Shown: positions 11,926-22,892, counted from the first letter of the stretch. The stretch is 64,000 bases of DNA from Isoetes taiwanensis (GCA_021234155.1 JAJEKV010000057.1:3503821-3567820), one strand, 5' to 3'. Program-made: numbers and translations. The notes: generated from the sequence alone by a model not told the origin.

Positions 11926-13018
11926 AAGTGTGTGATGTGTAATTCAGAAATTTTTTTTTGGGGTATGAGTCCCATTTTCAGTCCGAGTCCCAAAATTCGA
12001 GATTTGTCCCACTTTAATTAAATACGACTTGAATGTAAGTCACAAGGTAACTTCCAACCTTTTGTGCCTGTCTTCTTTTTAATTTGACCCATATAGTTAC
12101 CGAATCTGTTAAATTTTTGCATCTGGAAGTGTCTCAGAGAAAAAGCAAGAGCAGAATTCCAAGCAAAAGACGAAGTTTCCAGCCCTGCACGAAGAGATGC
12201 TGAAGCAGAAGTTTCCAGCCCTGCACCAAGAAATGCTGAAGCAGAAGTTTCCAGCCCTGCACCAACTCTGTCCATGCAGAAGACTACAAGGTTAAGCCCA
12301 ATCCTGCTTGTTTTTTACTACAATGGAGTTCTGGGTAGAAGTTATGACAAGAGTCAGTTACTACCCACTGCCAAAGAAGTTGGAATTAAGTTGATCACAC
12401 TTAACAGAACCAAGTGGGTAGTAACTAGACCAGGCTGGGCCGAATTCATAGATTGGTGCAGTCAGAATTTTCATATAGCACTTTGGTCCAGCCTGCAGGC
12501 TCAAAACTTGAGAATGATAGTTAAGGGAGCATTGATGAAACACAAGGACAAATTCAAGTTCATATGGAATCAGGATCAGTGTACCAACACAAATTTATTT
12601 AACAGTGGAAAGCCATTTTTTTTGAAACACCTCAAAAAACTCTACGACGAATTTCCAGGTTTCACAAAAGAGAACGTGCTTCTCATTGATGACAGCAGAT
12701 ACAAAGGGTACCTCAATGAGCCAAACACCATGATCTGTCCAAACAGCTGGAGCCCTGACATAGTAGATGGCAATTTCCTCATGAATGATCTAAAGGTTTG
12801 GCTTCAGGGGTTGCTGAAGGCAGGGAATGTGCAAAGTTATGTCGAAAGCAACAAAATGCTGAATATGTTTGACACTGAGAGTCAAATTTGTATTAATATG
12901 ATGAAAAAACATAGAACTAAAGCCTAGAAATAGTATTATTGTGTATATGATGTAACCTCTCTTGACTTTTTAATATAAACAAAGTTTTACTTCAATTGTT
13001 CATTTCTTGGCTATTTCA

Positions 13019-13929
13019 ATGTTCCTCAAGGTTTTCAATGATCTTCCATTTGCTGAATGTAAATTTACACCACCAGCACGAGGACTACAGCCGCTTGATC
13101 AAGAGGCAATCAGAATATTGGAGAAAAGTAGGGATTGGTTCAGTGACAGGATAGTCCATTTCTTCATGAGGTTAGTAATTTAATATAAACAACTCAGATT
13201 TAAAGTCTTCTGTTGTTTCTTAAATCATCTTGTTTTACCAGACCTTGGACTTTGGCAGGTGTATGCACCAATTCTGCATCAAGCATGACATGGAACAGAG
13301 GTTCCATTTCATGGATCCGCTCATTTACACATTACTGTCGAATGAGCTTGCTTCAAAGGACAAACTGTTGAACCCTCAACTTGCAATTTCGGAATGTACC
13401 ATTCTGCCAGCATGCTATCAGCAGCACTGGACAGTGTATGTCATTGTAGGTCTTGGAGGTCAGCCAGTTAAATGTCAGCCAGGTGTGTACCATTTTGACA
13501 GCCTAGAAATGTACAAGGGCTCTGAGCCTGTCATGAGTTTTGTTGAGGATGCAAACACAAAATTCCCAAGCACCATAAAGCTGCGCCACAAGAAAATTAC
13601 AAGTTCCCCCACTCAGTCTGATTGCTGCTCGTGTGGTCCTGCTATATGTGTCTTTGTAAAGAAAGTTGTGGCTGCAGTAATGCGAGACTTGGACATACTA
13701 TCCCAATGCAAGGTGAGTTCGTAAATTTGAAGGTATTACTCATCCAATGTGAGGCCTGATATGTTTGTTGCAGGGTGTACCAATTTCTAGTGGCGAGCTG
13801 TTGGACACGCGCAGAATGATGATTGATGTTGTGAAGCACAGTTGCTCTAGTAATGGATCTTTACTTGTAATCACATGTTTGTATTATTGTAACCAAAGAG
13901 GTTATTCTTGTAACCTATTCTTTCATTGA
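13019..13929 (+). CDS. Ulp1-like (C48) cysteine protease carried by the outer TIR element
   Basis: Three exons with GT-AG introns (13019-13170, 13259-13712, 13774-13929) give an intact frame of 253 aa. The start MFLKVF is provisional and an upstream exon is possible. The features are those of a SUMO-protease-type C48 fold: the N-terminal W-F-S-D-R-I-V helix, the catalytic His in QQHWTVYV, the Asp in YHFDSLEM, and the Gln/Cys region in TQSDCCSCGPAICVFV. It lies 92 bp downstream of F1 on the same strand. C48 proteases occur in several classes of large plant DNA transposons, where their role is unknown; cleavage of SUMO-like or element proteins is the usual guess. It is notable as the only long intact gene of this outer element. 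Confidence 0.8.
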
Positions 13930-14045
13930 CACTCTAATGTACATTGTTGTATACTATTGTATACAATAGACTTTTCTGGCTGACCAGAGCAACACTCTGG
14001 TGGAGTTCAAATCTCCAGAAGAAATTGATGTATTCAAAGATTCAT

Positions 14046-14290
14046 GACAATGTGGTGATACATGTCGTGATAGATGTGGTGATACAACTGGTGCACGTGG
14101 TGAATCATGTGGTGCATGTGGTGAATCATGTGGTGAATCATGTGGTGAATCATAGGTGGCATGTTGGAGCTTACGTGGCATGTTGGAGCCTAGGTGGCAT
14201 GTTGGAGCCTAGGTGGCATGTTTGAGCCACCTTGGCATGTTGGAGCCTAGGTGGCATATTTGAGCCACCTTGGCATGCTTGAGCCTTTAC
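14046..14290 (+). repeat. ATGTGGTGAATC cluster followed by GTGGCATGTTGGAGCC tandem units
   Basis: 14046-14153 has about eight GTGGTG motifs, mostly CATGTGGTGAAT. 14154-14290 has at least seven units of GTGGCATGTTGGAGCCTAG, some inverted (GAGCCACCTTGGCATG). The second unit also occurs once at about 33226-33252, upstream of the 107-aa gene on the other side of the inner element, so the two were close neighbours before that insertion. Confidence 0.8.
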
Positions 14291-15136
14291 ATGACCTTTG
14301 TTACATGTTTGACTTTCATTGACCAACATGTTTGGTGAAGCGTAAGTCAACAATTGAAGTCAACAATCAATTTACACTAGCTAATTATAACTAAAATTAC
14401 TAAACAAGTGCCAAGCCAACATAATATGATTGGTGTCCAAAAAAGATTGGCCATTTCAGGATAGATTTGGGGTAAAAGCATGCTAGGGTGTCATACATTA
14501 GTTCTAAATTCATGTACTATTTTGCACTAGAAACCCGTTTTTTTATGTAATTTTGAATGTATGGTAGGAGGCCACGTGCTTGTCGTTATATATTTAAAAA
14601 AGGAATATATTTGATTGTTTGTCATCATGACATGAAGTGGCCGACGGTTGTTGCGAAATTTTGGGCACAATCACTGGATTCCCTCCGATCCAAGCAAATT
14701 CCCTCCAATCCATCCGAAGCAAGCAAATTCCCTCCAATTTACGGTCTAAGAATCTAAAACAAAGAAAAGAATTTCAAATTCTTGCCGGATCTTTGCATGC
14801 ATATCAGTTTTCATAGTAGTAGTAGTGGCATGGCACAAGAAAATGAAAGTATGAATGTAATTATTACTCGGTGATGTCCAAAATGAGGACGGTGATACCG
14901 AAATCGACAAAGGGAAGCGAAAATGGTTGAACAAGATACTCTAAATGACATCTTTGAATGAAGTGACAGAGAGTGATACATCGTCAACGGTGAGAATGGC
15001 GAGATCATATTCCGTACTTCACCAAAAAATCGGGAAAAGAGCGAGAAAAGGTTGTTGAATGCTTTAGAAATGAAGCCGTTCTCTATCTCCGTGAAAGAGA
15101 GGTATTGGTTTCGTGGATCTTGCAAGATAACAGCTC

Positions 15137-15410
15137 TTGGGGTTGTTTAAACCCATGATTGGGCTACCTTCAGAAGCGGTGGTGAAACATTCATTGTTAC
15201 AAAATCTCAAAGATGGATTAGAAGAGGTTAAATCTTCTAATAGCAGTGACAAGTTGGCAGCCAAGCACTCTGTTTTATCCATGATTGTTCGGAAAAATGG
15301 GGAATTGAAGCAAAAAGGAGTTGTTTCAAAAATGTTGAACTGCCATCCTCGAAATTTGTCATACGCTGCAGGCAGAAGAAAGAGAATGAAAATTGCAGGT
15401 CCAAGTATAT
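15137..15410 (+). pseudogene. T1 transposase, part 1 (exon 1, cut by Gypsy insertion)
   Basis: The frame runs into the Gypsy LTR at 15411. It aligns with T2 exon 1 on the minus strand: here LAAKHSVLSMIVRK and CHPRNLSYA, there LAAKSSCLAIAVRG and HPRNLTKA. The segment N-terminal to this in T2 (about 130 aa, very basic) is not convincingly readable here upstream of 15137, where frames contain stops. The reading frame resumes exactly after the 3' copy of the TATAT duplication at 26478-26482. Confidence 0.75.
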
Positions 15411-16002
15411 TGTTAGTCCTGTGCCTCCTGGTTCAGGACTATTCATGCATACGACGGACCAGGTCAAGCTCAAGGATCCACAGACAGGGATGGGTCAGCC
15501 ATCAAAGGCTCAGCAGAAGACCAAGCAGCAGACCACGCAGTCAAAGCCTGCGTCCGTCAACAAGAGGCGCCGCTCAGACAAGTGATGACCCGTCACCGCC
15601 CGTGTCAGCGTCAGCGTGATTCTAGGCATTTCAAGAGGCACCGTCAACATTCCTGCAAATCAGGCCTCCTTCCAGGAGTCGGCACCGAGATCAGTCCGAG
15701 TGTCTATATTGGGCCAGAGGCCATTGTACTATATATGAGTAGAGCTAGCATATGATGGCTAGATGAGTTTTGAGTCTTGTCTCTTTTCAGTCTTCTCTCC
15801 ATTGCGAGAGCTCATGTATGTTCATCATTGATATCAAGGAAGCATATCATTTTCCTCTCATTGTTCTTTTCTGTTCCATTTTCTTCTTCTTGTTCTTTTC
15901 TTGCAAATCCCGCGTGACATAGTCCCCCGGATTCTCCTGTTAGATCCAAGGGTCCTCACAGAGGGCTGTCTTGCAGGAGTTCCCGAACCCAGACCCCAAA
16001 CA
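15411..16002 (+). repeat. 5' LTR of nested Gypsy element
   Basis: 592 bp, TGTTAGTCC...CCCAAACA. The first 280 bp or so differ from the 3' LTR at many sites and small indels, while roughly the last 310 bp differ at only about two positions. Confidence 0.93.
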
Positions 16003-16003
16003 C

Positions 16004-16020
16004 TGTCGCCGCTGCCGGGT
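16004..16020 (+). other. primer-binding site, tRNA-Asp-like
   Basis: TGTCGCCGCTGCCGGGT starts 1 base after the LTR. It resembles the tRNA-Asp-type PBS used by many plant Gypsy elements (TGGCGCCGTTGCCGGGG), with three differences. The tRNA assignment is from memory of that consensus. Confidence 0.6.
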
Positions 16021-16049
16021 CTGATTCGATTTTCCTTTCTTCTGTCGCC

Positions 16050-18694
16050 ATGTCTGTCCGAAACTTCACGCCAGAAGAACTTCTTTCCCAGACGGCGTCT
16101 CGCTTGGAGCGCCATCATCGAAGGGAAGCTGTTCGTGACATGTATGGATCTGCTTACGACATTGAGGGAGGCCACATTCGGTCTAGGGCTCAGTCGGCGC
16201 CACCCACCCCTCGTGTCATGTCTCGTCCAAATTCTCCGCCTCAAGCGTGCAAACATTGCTCACAGCCTCAGTCTCCTCATCACTATCAGGAGCCCTATCC
16301 GGCTCCAACTGCTCAACCTTACTTTCATACCCCAGAACATGCCTTCATCCATCACTCTTCTGGCCATAAGCCTCTGCTTTCACAACCATCATCTCCTAGG
16401 GTGGACAGGGATATCCACATGTCTCTTTTGCTCCTCCCCAGGAATTTCCGTTCCCTACCTTTCCCACCGCTCTTCCTGTTTACAATCTTACAGACCTCAA
16501 ACCCCATGATCAGGCACCTCGGCCACCCCTTCAGCAGGGTCTTTCCAGCACCATACCCCCTCCAACTCCACCTCAATATCCTCACTATCATGTTCCGGTC
16601 CAGCCCAGCACTTTTACCTCTACCTTTCAGACCCTTAAGCTGACTTATCCCACCTTTGGCAACATGAAAGGCAAACCTTTAGACCAAAGTGCTCAGGCCC
16701 ACATGGAAGAATTTGAAGCTCTGGCTGTCCTGAATGGTCATGCGCAACCTCAACTGAAATTCCACATCTTTTCCACCACATTGCGTGGCTCCCCACTGGA
16801 AACAAGATTGGTCCGAAATGAAAACTGCTTTTCTTTCTCACTATGGGACCACGGATGATGATCAACTTCATCTCAAGCAACTTAATGACCTTCAACAAGA
16901 GCCCGCAGATGTCTGGGATTTTGCGGGACCGTCTTCACATTCCTTTCGGCAAACTCAAGGAGTACCCCACACAAGAGCCGGATCTTGGTGCGGTTTCTCC
17001 AAGGACTTCCTCCATTTCTCGGACTCATGGTGAATACTGCGCCCAAAGACTTTGGAGCAGGCTATCGATCTTGTCAATCACTCCGTCAATGTTTCCTCCC
17101 GTGGCGTGGCTCTTCGGGGAGCTTCCTTTCATTCCACCCGTCATGGTTCCCCGGGCTGGCTGTTCAACCTCAACCGCGCCAATCCAGCGGCCTTGTCGGA
17201 TCACGGTGCCATATCTGCAAATATCAAGGCCACTTGGCGAATGAGTGCAACTCCACCAATGGCCCGCCTCATTGTAAACGATGCAATATGTGCAATCATG
17301 CCCGCGGAAGAGTGCACTTTCACTCATCCTACACCTTTCATAACAAGATGGTTTATCAAGTGCAAACAACACCTCAGCACCAATCGCCATATCAGCCGCC
17401 ACCACTGCAGGCGCAACCCAATCAACTCTATCAGCAACAGGAGCAACAACGGGGACCCAACACACGTCCTCCCTTTGATCCTTCGAAAGCTCAGTGTTAC
17501 CACTGTCAAGAATGGGGTCATACCACCACGGCGTGTCCTCAACTTCCACAAGTTCAGGTACAGCTTCCTGGCACAAATCAGACCACATCAGTCCGCCTCA
17601 CGGCTTACCAACTTTGGATTGCCAATGGCAAACAAGGCCCGCGTCCGGTTCTTCGGAAGCCACCTCGTGCACCTCAGCAATCACGCTATCAACCCGCTCC
17701 TGCAAATCAACCTCAGATGGATCAACAAGCACAGGAAGAAATTTTTCAAGCTCTCAATCCTCCAGTCCAGCCGTCCAATTGGGTTGGTTTAGTCTCACGC
17801 CAGACCAGGGCGTCACGTCCCTTAACCATTATTCCTAATGGCACGCAACCTACCTTTGCCGTCGACACAATTCCTCATGCAGAAGACAAACAGGTCCATT
17901 TTGCACCTGACTTGGAGAAACTCATGCCGAATGTCATGCCTAAAGTTCGCCAAAGCATTCTGAACCTCATGCAAGCTGCTGAAGGCCGCACGTTGGCTAA
18001 TGTTCATGCCACCACTCGAGCTCAACAAAGACAGGACGCACCTTACATGTCGCAACCTCCACGCTCTCAGCCATATCCAAATATCGCTGCTGAGGTAGAC
18101 CTACTCAAAGAAGTTGCTGCTTCCTTACCACGCACTCCCGCACCTATGGATCCCGCAGATCCTTTTTCTCATGTGCCTCTGGAACTCCAAGAGGAGCTGG
18201 AAAAAATCAAAATTCCTCTAAGTCTTGCAACGATTTTGAAACTCTGTCCTGCTCTCAAGGACCAGTTACCACTCCCGACTGTCTTGGTTGGGGCTGTTGC
18301 TACCTCTACACCCACGGTACATGCCATGGTGGGCAATCAGCAAGTCAACCATGTTCAAATTGATGGAGGTAGCGCAGTTAATCTCATCACGGATAAACTC
18401 CGCAAACAAATGGGCATCAAACAACTCTATCGTGCCCCATATGACATCAAATTGGCCAATGGCCATATCCGCGAGACCTCAAAGGCGTCACGCCTCTTCT
18501 TCACATCAACATTGGTGATCTCGATTCCCCTTGGAATTTGGTGTTTGGAAGGCTGGAGAAGATCCGGTGATTATGAAATGTTGGTCGTGAGACCTTTTCT
18601 CCGCCAGGGCCAAGAGCATCCATTCTTGGGCCCGGGATCGGTTAGTCATCAACGTATGGTCACCTCAATGCCACCATGGACTTGGAAACAGTAA
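16050..18694 (+). pseudogene. gag: gag and protease of nested Gypsy, frameshifted
   Basis: It starts ATGTCTGTCCGAAAC (MSVRNFTPEEL) 47 bp after the LTR. Gag-like segments in changing frames continue at 16664-17033 (HMEEFEALAVLNG, KTAFLSHYGTTDDDQL). The long frame at 16985-18694 has two CX2CX4HX4C zinc knuckles, CHICKYQGHLANEC and CYHCQEWGHTTTAC, a Gln/Pro-rich linker, and the protease motif QIDGGSAVNLIT near 18355-18395 (DGGSA in place of DTGSS). At least two frameshifts separate these parts. Confidence 0.8.
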
Positions 18695-18833
18695 AATCAT
18701 TTCCGTTGACAATGCTGAACCCTCTCTCTCCGACACCGATTTTGAGGACGCCCAGAATATTTATCAAGTTCAGGCTCCACCTGCGAGTCTGCCTCTGTCA
18801 TCCTACCCCGAATATGCTGATCCTTGGGGAGAA

Positions 18834-19790
18834 ATGACTCTTGAACAGGACCAGGCTGTGGCTGCTTTGCTTGACCCTTACCTGGCTCCTTGCAATCGAA
18901 TCCAACGTGTTGATCACTTTTCAGACGCTGAACCTCCTGCAGCTCCGGTAGATGTACACGCTATCATGAAGCAACCACTGCTTGAGGAAACTCAAAACCT
19001 CTTTTTTCACCATGCGGTATACGCATCCTCTGTTATGCTTCAACCTCCTGCTCATATTGTCCAGGACCGCGGTTATCCCCATATTCAGACTCGACGTCGA
19101 GATTGTGGGCGTAGGCAACAATCACCGTCCGAATTGTCGCCAATCTTCCGACACCCTATCGTAATGGGGCCGTCACGCTTTTCAAAAGTTCAAACACATT
19201 TTAAGCCGGAGCTATAGAGATCTTGAGGGAATCAACAAAACCTTGGGGAACTCACCATTCCTACCAAGTTCGATGCACGCCAGTCCGGCAAAGAACGATG
19301 CACGGCTCAACCCCAATTACCGATGATCGCGTCAAGGCGAAATTGACAAACTCCTTCTTTGCGGGTTTGATCTATGAGGTCAAACATTACGAGTGGGTGA
19401 GCTCCATCGTCATTGCACTCAAACACAATGGTAAGATCCGGCGTTTATGTGGACTACCGAAAACTCAATCGTGCCCGCGGGCGTGATCATTTTCCACTTC
19501 CCTTCACGGACCGGGTTACGGAAGAGGTTCTTGGACATGAGATGTACTCTTTCATGGATGGTTTTTCCGCTACAATCGGATCTCAATCAAAGAATCGATC
19601 AACTCAAGACTACCTTCACCACCCCGTAGGGCACTTTTTGCCTACAAGGTGGTTCCTTTTGGATTATCAAACTCTCCATCCACGTTTCAACGTATCATGC
19701 TCTCGTTTTTCATGATTTTATGAAGGAAAATCCCTTCTTGCAAATTTTTCAAGATGACTTCTCGCCTCTGACGTTCCATGGCTGACCATT
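18834..19790 (+). pseudogene. reverse transcriptase remnant of nested Gypsy
   Basis: RT motifs survive only in pieces and in several frames: YVDYRKLNRARG followed by FPLPFTDRVTEEVLG (about 19440-19540), then SFMDGFSAT. A region near 19640-19760 translates in fragments as palm sequence with FQDDF in place of the catalytic Y/FVDD. Multiple frameshifts make RT non-functional, unlike the intact RNase H-integrase next to it. Confidence 0.75.
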
Positions 19791-19944
19791 TGGATAAATT
19801 GGAACTTCGTCTTTCGAAAAATGTGATGAGTCCGGCATTAGTCTCAATCCCAGAAATGCACCTTTTTCGTCACTTCGGTGTTCTGTTGGGACATGTGGTC
19901 AACAAAGCGGTATCACCACGGATCTGCGCCAAAATCAGGCAAGC

Positions 19945-21954
19945 GTGCTCAAGGCTCAAGCACCAGCCAATATCAAGGAAACACGCTCTTTCTTGGGTAA
20001 GGTCAATTATTACTCCACCTTCATTCCTGGACTAGCAGCCATTGCAGATCCCATTCATAAACTCACGGGTGATGAATCCACCTGGGCTTGGAATTCCCAG
20101 GCGGATGCTGCTTTCCAACAGTTGAAGCTATTGCTTACTCAGGCCCCGGTTCTTGTTCCTCCTCAATGGGACAAGCCCTTTCATGTCCATGTCGATGTCT
20201 CGGCCTTTGCTATTGGAGCTGTTCTTTCTCAAGAATACGATGCGCACACTGACAAACCAAACCGCTACGCCAGCCGGAAACTCAATTCTGCTGAACGCAA
20301 CTACTCTGCCACAGAGCGAGAAGCCTTGGGTTTAATTTTTTGCGTCCAACGCTTCCGTCACTATCTTTTGGGCAGTCAGATCAAATTCTTTGTTGACCAC
20401 CAGGCACTTCTTTATTTGATCAACAAATCTACGCCCACGGGCCGCATTGCTCGTTGGGTCCTCCTTCTGCAAGAATTTGCACCTTTTGAAATTGTTCACA
20501 AGGCCGGCAAATCTCATGTTGTCCCGGATTATCTTTCACGCATCCACACAGATGATCCCTCCACTGGGGTCTCAGACGCCTTTCCTGACGCTCAACTCTT
20601 TCTGGTCACGGCAACACCTCATTGGTTTCATGACTTTCAGCAGTATCTCCTCACAGGTGCTCTTCCACCAGAGGACGCCACGCTCTCTCCAGCCAAGCGA
20701 CAATCCCGTCGCCATCAATTTCTCCGCGAGGTCCGTGACTACACCATGGTTGCAGGCCATCTTTACAAAAAGGGTAAGGATACAATCCTTCGACGCTGTG
20801 TTCTCCCTCATGAGGTCCCAGATATTGTTCGAGAACCCCATGAAGGGCTCGGTGGTGGTCATTTTCATGGAGACACCACGGCACGCAAAATCCTTCTTGC
20901 TGGTTATTTTTGGCCCACGCTCTTCAAAGACGCTCACGCCCACGCCCGCACGTGTGATGCTTGCCAGCGTGTGGGATGGCCCACGGCCCGTGACACTCTT
21001 CCCTTGACGCCGGTTGCCACGCCACTTCCCTTCAGCAAATGGGGAATGGATTTTGTGGGACCCATCGATCCTCCTGCGCGGCACACCCGTGCCCGCTACA
21101 TTCTGGTTCTCACTGACTACGCTACCAAATGGGCGGAAGCTTGCGCACTTCCAGACAACACTGCGGCCAGCACAGCCAAAGTCATCTATCAACAAATCAT
21201 CACGCGATTCGGCTGCCCCACGGAGCTGGTCAGTGATCGTGGTGTCCATTTTATCAATCACACCATCAAGGAGCTGACGGATTATCTCCTGATACATCAT
21301 CACAAGAGCACACCTTACTATCCTCAAGGGAATGGTTTGGCTGAAAGCACCAACAAAACTCTGGTCACAATTCTCAAGAAAATTTGTGACGCTTCTCGCA
21401 CTGACTGGCAAAACAAGCTTCCTACTGTTCTTTGGGCTTACAATACTTGTTTCAAAATAGCTACAGGTCACACCCCTTTCAAATTGGTTTATGGACAAGA
21501 AGCTCTCATGCCGTTTGAATACATACTTCCAACACTCCGTTTTCAACTGGCTACTGCCCATAATCCGCCTGCTGCACTCAAAGAAAGGGTCTATCAATTG
21601 GAACAGTTGGATGAACTTCGAAGGGATGCTTATATTCGTGTTCTTCATGGACAACGGTTGCAAAAATCTCTACATGACAAACGTATGAAGACAAAAACAT
21701 TCAAAGAAGGAGATTTGGTTCTTCTTTATGACTCTCGGTACAAAAATTTTCCGGGTAAACTAAAGTTTCGATGGCTTGGCCCTTATCAAATTGCCCAAGT
21801 GGTTAAACCCAGCGTTTTCCAGCTGGCCGAATTAGATGGAACTCCATTACCTACACTGATTAATGGCTTTCGCCTCAAAACATTTCATACAACAGAAAGT
21901 GCACATCAACAAACAGATGCTGTTCCAGACACGAACACAACAGATAGTGACTAA
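19945..21954 (+). CDS. RT thumb, RNase H and integrase of nested Gypsy (intact frame)
   Basis: An open frame of 669 codons. It begins in the RT connection (ETRSFLGKVNYYSTFIPG). RNase H follows (HVHVDVSAFAIGAVL, ATEREALGLIF, FFVDHQALLYL). Integrase has CDACQRVG in the zinc-binding region and the catalytic residues in WGMDFVGP, LVSDRGVHF and PQGNGLAESTNK. The C-terminal GDLVLLYD and KLKFRWLGPY are the usual GPY/F-type module; no chromodomain follows. The first Met is not a biological start, as the protein would be released from a polyprotein. Confidence 0.9.
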   Translation: MLKAQAPANIKETRSFLGKVNYYSTFIPGLAAIADPIHKLTGDESTWAWNSQADAAFQQLKLLLTQAPVLVPPQWDKPFHVHVDVSAFAIGAVLSQEYDAHTDKPNRYASRKLNSAERNYSATEREALGLIFCVQRFRHYLLGSQIKFFVDHQALLYLINKSTPTGRIARWVLLLQEFAPFEIVHKAGKSHVVPDYLSRIHTDDPSTGVSDAFPDAQLFLVTATPHWFHDFQQYLLTGALPPEDATLSPAKRQSRRHQFLREVRDYTMVAGHLYKKGKDTILRRCVLPHEVPDIVREPHEGLGGGHFHGDTTARKILLAGYFWPTLFKDAHAHARTCDACQRVGWPTARDTLPLTPVATPLPFSKWGMDFVGPIDPPARHTRARYILVLTDYATKWAEACALPDNTAASTAKVIYQQIITRFGCPTELVSDRGVHFINHTIKELTDYLLIHHHKSTPYYPQGNGLAESTNKTLVTILKKICDASRTDWQNKLPTVLWAYNTCFKIATGHTPFKLVYGQEALMPFEYILPTLRFQLATAHNPPAALKERVYQLEQLDELRRDAYIRVLHGQRLQKSLHDKRMKTKTFKEGDLVLLYDSRYKNFPGKLKFRWLGPYQIAQVVKPSVFQLAELDGTPLPTLINGFRLKTFHTTESAHQQTDAVPDTNTTDSD

Positions 21955-22094
21955 ACCAGCGGCATATTTATATTATAGGTGGATTTTTTTTTACAAAATG
22001 TGGGCGCAGCCCAGCTATTTCCGCTATGGGCACTGCCCTATATACAAAAACGGGCTCAGAGCCCTATCTACTAAGTCCTAAGAAGAAAAACCCT

Positions 22095-22379
22095 CTACTC
22101 CGGGTTTGGAGCAGAAGTGATGCGCAGGATGTGGTAGAGGTTCTGCTCAGGATCCCAGCGAAGGTGCAGAACCACCTCCATCCCGTTGGTCTTCGGATCG
22201 GGATGTTCAGCCATCCCGGCACACCAACCGTCCATTCTCAGGCCACGATTGTGGCAGCGCCAGAGGTCCAGACAATTCATCTTGCAGGTAATCCACTCCT
22301 GACAGTTAGTGGGCATAGTGCAGTTCTCGTTCAAACCAGCAGCAGCCATGCTGAGCGCCATCGGATGCCTTCGTTTCAC
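22095..22379 (-). CDS. antisense Cys/Trp-rich small ORF with its own TATA box
   Basis: On the strand opposite to the Gypsy genes, a 94-codon frame with Met codons at positions 1, 7 and 11; the third or second is best placed relative to the TATA box. Six Cys are spaced through NCTMPTNCQEWITCKMNCLD and on to WCAGM, and three Trp occur in the same half. I do not recognise the family. TATATAAG lies at 22391-22398, about 30 bp upstream of the expected transcription start. Antisense genes between integrase and 3' LTR are known in Tat-type Gypsy elements, so this may be a resident accessory gene or a captured host gene. Confidence 0.45.
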   Translation of the reverse strand: MKRRHPMALSMAAAGLNENCTMPTNCQEWITCKMNCLDLWRCHNRGLRMDGWCAGMAEHPDPKTNGMEVVLHLRWDPEQNLYHILRITSAPNPE

Positions 22380-22390
22380 TCCCGGTTCGT

Positions 22391-22398
22391 CTTATATA
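22391..22398 (-). promoter_or_regulatory. TATA box for the antisense ORF
   Basis: GGCTATATAAGACG on the minus strand matches the plant TATA consensus, 30-42 bp upstream of the Met codons at 22361 and 22349. Confidence 0.5.
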
Positions 22399-22892
22399 GC
22401 CAACTGAGGAACTCCTTGTCGACATGGACCAATCACACAAATCGCCAACGTGTTTGCAATGCAAGGCTGTTTGTAAAATGAGACTCTTTTCTCCCGCCGC
22501 ATATTTAGCCATGGTACCTTCTGACACATTCCTTTTAATGATATCCCACTTCGAGTTGCCAGCATTAAATGCCATTTCTTCTTTTCACGCCCGTCGAACA
22601 TTAATGTGTGTCCTTTGCCCACCTGTCACATCCCATCATTCTCTCACGCCTCATCTCCACCGTTCATTCCTTCTCCATTTGTTGTTTGGGGACTTAGCCA
22701 AATTTTTGCCTCTCAATCGCCTCCTTGGCATCTTTCGACACCTGGCACCATCAACGGTTGCAGCTTCGCCCTTATCATACCCCTTCACCCACCTTTGCGC
22801 GCCCTAAACCTTTTCGTCTCTCTGCGCCTTCGTCTTTTGTTCTCTGCTCTCCGCCTTCTTCAAACAGTTCCTTCTATTCCGACGCTTTTCGC

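Larger units (their letters stand above)
8248..12030. mobile_element. 3.8-kb non-autonomous TIR element in an F1 exon
   Basis: Perfect 25-bp terminal inverted repeats (AAGTCGTATTTAATTAAAGT...) are flanked by GAAT at 8244-8247 and 12031-12034, a 4-bp target duplication. Precise removal rejoins an open F1 frame (GGT GAA TGT AAG). No ORF inside resembles a transposase, so it depends on another copy. It contains palindromic TCGACTCGCGAGTCGA arrays near both ends, an 82-bp tandem repeat and a 350-bp C/T-only tract. The open frames in 10215-11320 and 11525-12021 are low-complexity and I do not call them genes. Confidence 0.85.
5215..12927 (+). pseudogene. F1: transposon-borne FCP1/NIF-like (HAD) gene, interrupted by a 3.8-kb insertion
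   Basis: Exon 1 (5215-5351, starts MALIIPDLN) splices by GT-AG into exon 2 (from 5426), which holds a short domain with W-G-G-M-A-S (CAWGGMASQTMAVAYY). A Ser-rich exon follows at 7785-8247 with repeats of the type KSADASGY. The 3.8-kb element 8248-12030 enters that exon; its TSD supplies an immediate TAA stop. Beyond it, the open frame ending at 12927 has three AEAEVSSPAP-type repeats and an FCP1/NIF-like HAD domain. That domain keeps the second motif LLIDDSRYKG (about 12681-12710), but motif I reads LLVFYYNGVLG (about 12304-12336) where phosphatases have DLDET. The nucleophile aspartate is absent, so I infer a pseudo-phosphatase. F2 at 29500-31452 has the same layout. Some splice sites between 12040 and 12150 are uncertain. 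Confidence 0.72.

Noticed and set aside
11525-12021. Overlapping ORFs rich in Pro/Leu/Ser
   Set aside because: Produced by the C/T-only tract; no composition or motif expected of a real protein.
16050-17244. Separate genes for each of the overlapping frames in the Gypsy gag region
   Set aside because: They are pieces of one frameshifted gag; the homologous blocks follow in gag order.
20572-21663. 363-codon antisense ORF across the Gypsy integrase
   Set aside because: It is the complement of a well-conserved integrase frame; its length follows from that frame's codon use, and it shows no motif of its own.
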